Shown piece after piece: positions 5,711 to 5,921 of a stretch of 5,921 bases of DNA (position 1 is its first letter; each line of letters opens with the position of its first letter). The stretch lies in contig JAEZKD010000175.1 in NCBI GenBank assembly GCA_023415655.1, positions 1-5,921 on the forward strand, given 5' to 3'. Source of the DNA: Bacillota bacterium. GTDB lineage: Bacteria; Bacillota; Clostridia; Lachnospirales; Lachnospiraceae. The notes beneath the pieces are model-generated. The model saw only the letters and a list, made by a program, of their open reading frames with translations, did no database searches and was not told the origin of the DNA. The translations under genes and the position numbers were made by a program.

Positions 5711-5727
5711 TACTTTGAAAACTGAAC
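5711..5727 (+). promoter_or_regulatory. boxA-like antitermination element
   Basis: TACTTTGAAAACTGAAC closely resembles the CTTTGAAAACT sequence common in Firmicutes rRNA leaders and spacers, which corresponds to the boxA site bound by NusB/S10. It lies just after the first leader hairpin, the usual arrangement. Its function is inferred from family knowledge. Confidence 0.7.
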
Positions 5728-5754
5728 AGTGAAACAACCTTGAAATTCGTTGAG

Positions 5755-5783
5755 GCTTAAGTTGAGTCAAGTTTAATTTAAGC
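5755..5783 (+). other. Leader hairpin, 12 pairs
   Basis: GCTTAAGTTGAG (5755-5766) pairs with TTTAATTTAAGC (5772-5783), including four G-U pairs, around a five-base loop. It lies downstream of the boxA-like element and is probably part of the folded rRNA leader; no T-run follows, so it is not a terminator. Confidence 0.5.
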
Positions 5784-5802
5784 AAACAAAAAATATAGAA
5801 CA

Positions 5803-5826
5803 GTGTAAGGTCGAAAGATCGGACAC
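5803..5826 (+). other. GAAA-tetraloop hairpin in the leader
   Basis: GTGT (5803-5806) pairs with ACAC (5823-5826), and GGTC (5809-5812) with GATC (5817-5820), separated by an AA/GG internal loop and capped by a GAAA tetraloop closed by C-G. The GNRA cap argues for a real RNA fold, either a processing or an assembly element of the precursor rRNA. Confidence 0.5.
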
Positions 5827-5921
5827 AACCCTATAACAGTAAACGGAACAAGATGACAAATTGCTAATAACTTAGTAAAAAAAGTCAGCTAAGTTCTGAA
5901 AAAGATGAAACATCAAAAAAA

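Larger units (their letters stand above)
5670..5921 (+). promoter_or_regulatory. Structured transcript leader, probably of an rRNA operon (16S gene beyond window)
   Basis: Downstream of the last tandem promoter no reading frame with a ribosome binding site is seen, but there is a series of hairpins and a boxA-like element, as in Firmicutes rRNA leaders. Hairpins seen are 5673-5680 with 5698-5705, the long stem at 5755-5783, the tetraloop hairpin at 5803-5826, AACTTAG (5869-5875) with CTAAGTT (5889-5895), and GATG-AAA-CATC (5904-5914). The window stops at an A-run before any recognisable 16S start (AGAGTTTGATC is not present). The rRNA assignment rests on promoter strength and the leader motif; a tRNA cluster downstream is the main alternative. 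Confidence 0.75.

Noticed and set aside
5296..5785. Minus-strand open frames across the promoter region
   Set aside because: They overlap well-defined promoters and leader structures on the other strand and give low-complexity, AT-driven sequences.
5209..5921. tRNA gene, CRISPR array or insertion sequence in the long non-coding stretch
   Set aside because: No cloverleaf with TTC-type T arm, no regularly spaced repeats, and no terminal inverted repeats with a transposase frame were found.

Overview
The window looks like chromosomal DNA from an AT-rich, Gram-positive anaerobe of the Clostridia, most like a Lachnospiraceae / Clostridium phytofermentans-type organism. This rests on strong AAGGAGG-type ribosome binding sites, the AT-rich codon use, a type 1 sugar-binding protein followed by hexuronate genes, and a Firmicutes-style rRNA leader. 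The taxonomic placement is an inference from style, not from a marker gene. All convincing genes are on the + strand.

Layout. (1) Positions 1-713 hold the 3' part of a ribose-type (Peripla_BP_4) ABC sugar-binding protein, cut by the window edge. It is followed by a perfect 14-bp inverted repeat that probably terminates its transcript. (2) Positions 806-4651 hold three genes that look like one hexuronate unit: a DctP-type TRAP substrate-binding protein, UxuA mannonate dehydratase, and a UxuB-like fructuronate reductase of the mannitol dehydrogenase family. The last two are one base apart. The expected flow is uptake of a sugar acid, reduction of D-fructuronate to D-mannonate (UxuB), then dehydration to 2-keto-3-deoxy-D-gluconate (UxuA). 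The TRAP membrane subunits, UxaC and the KDG kinase/aldolase are not in the window. (3) Positions 4652-4914 are intergenic, with a long T-rich hairpin after uxuB, an inverted repeat, and a near-consensus extended -10 promoter. (4) Positions 4915-5208 encode a 97-residue zinc-ribbon protein starting at TTG, closed by a textbook terminator.

(5) Positions 5272-5921 (650 bases) contain no convincing gene. They hold a minus-strand terminator-like hairpin, a short start-less open frame of unknown meaning, and then three tandem near-consensus promoters. Each has a 17-base spacer and a TGn extended -10, and each carries the same AGYTGTYGY element at the same distance downstream. A structured leader with a boxA-like CTTTGAAAACTGAAC follows. 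This is most probably the promoter and leader region of an rRNA operon whose 16S gene begins just beyond the window.

I see no clearly undescribed biological system. The best leads are the repeated promoter/start-site module upstream of the presumed rRNA operon, the TRAP binding protein without its permease next to uxuAB, and the small zinc-ribbon gene driven by a promoter core identical to one of the presumed rRNA promoters.
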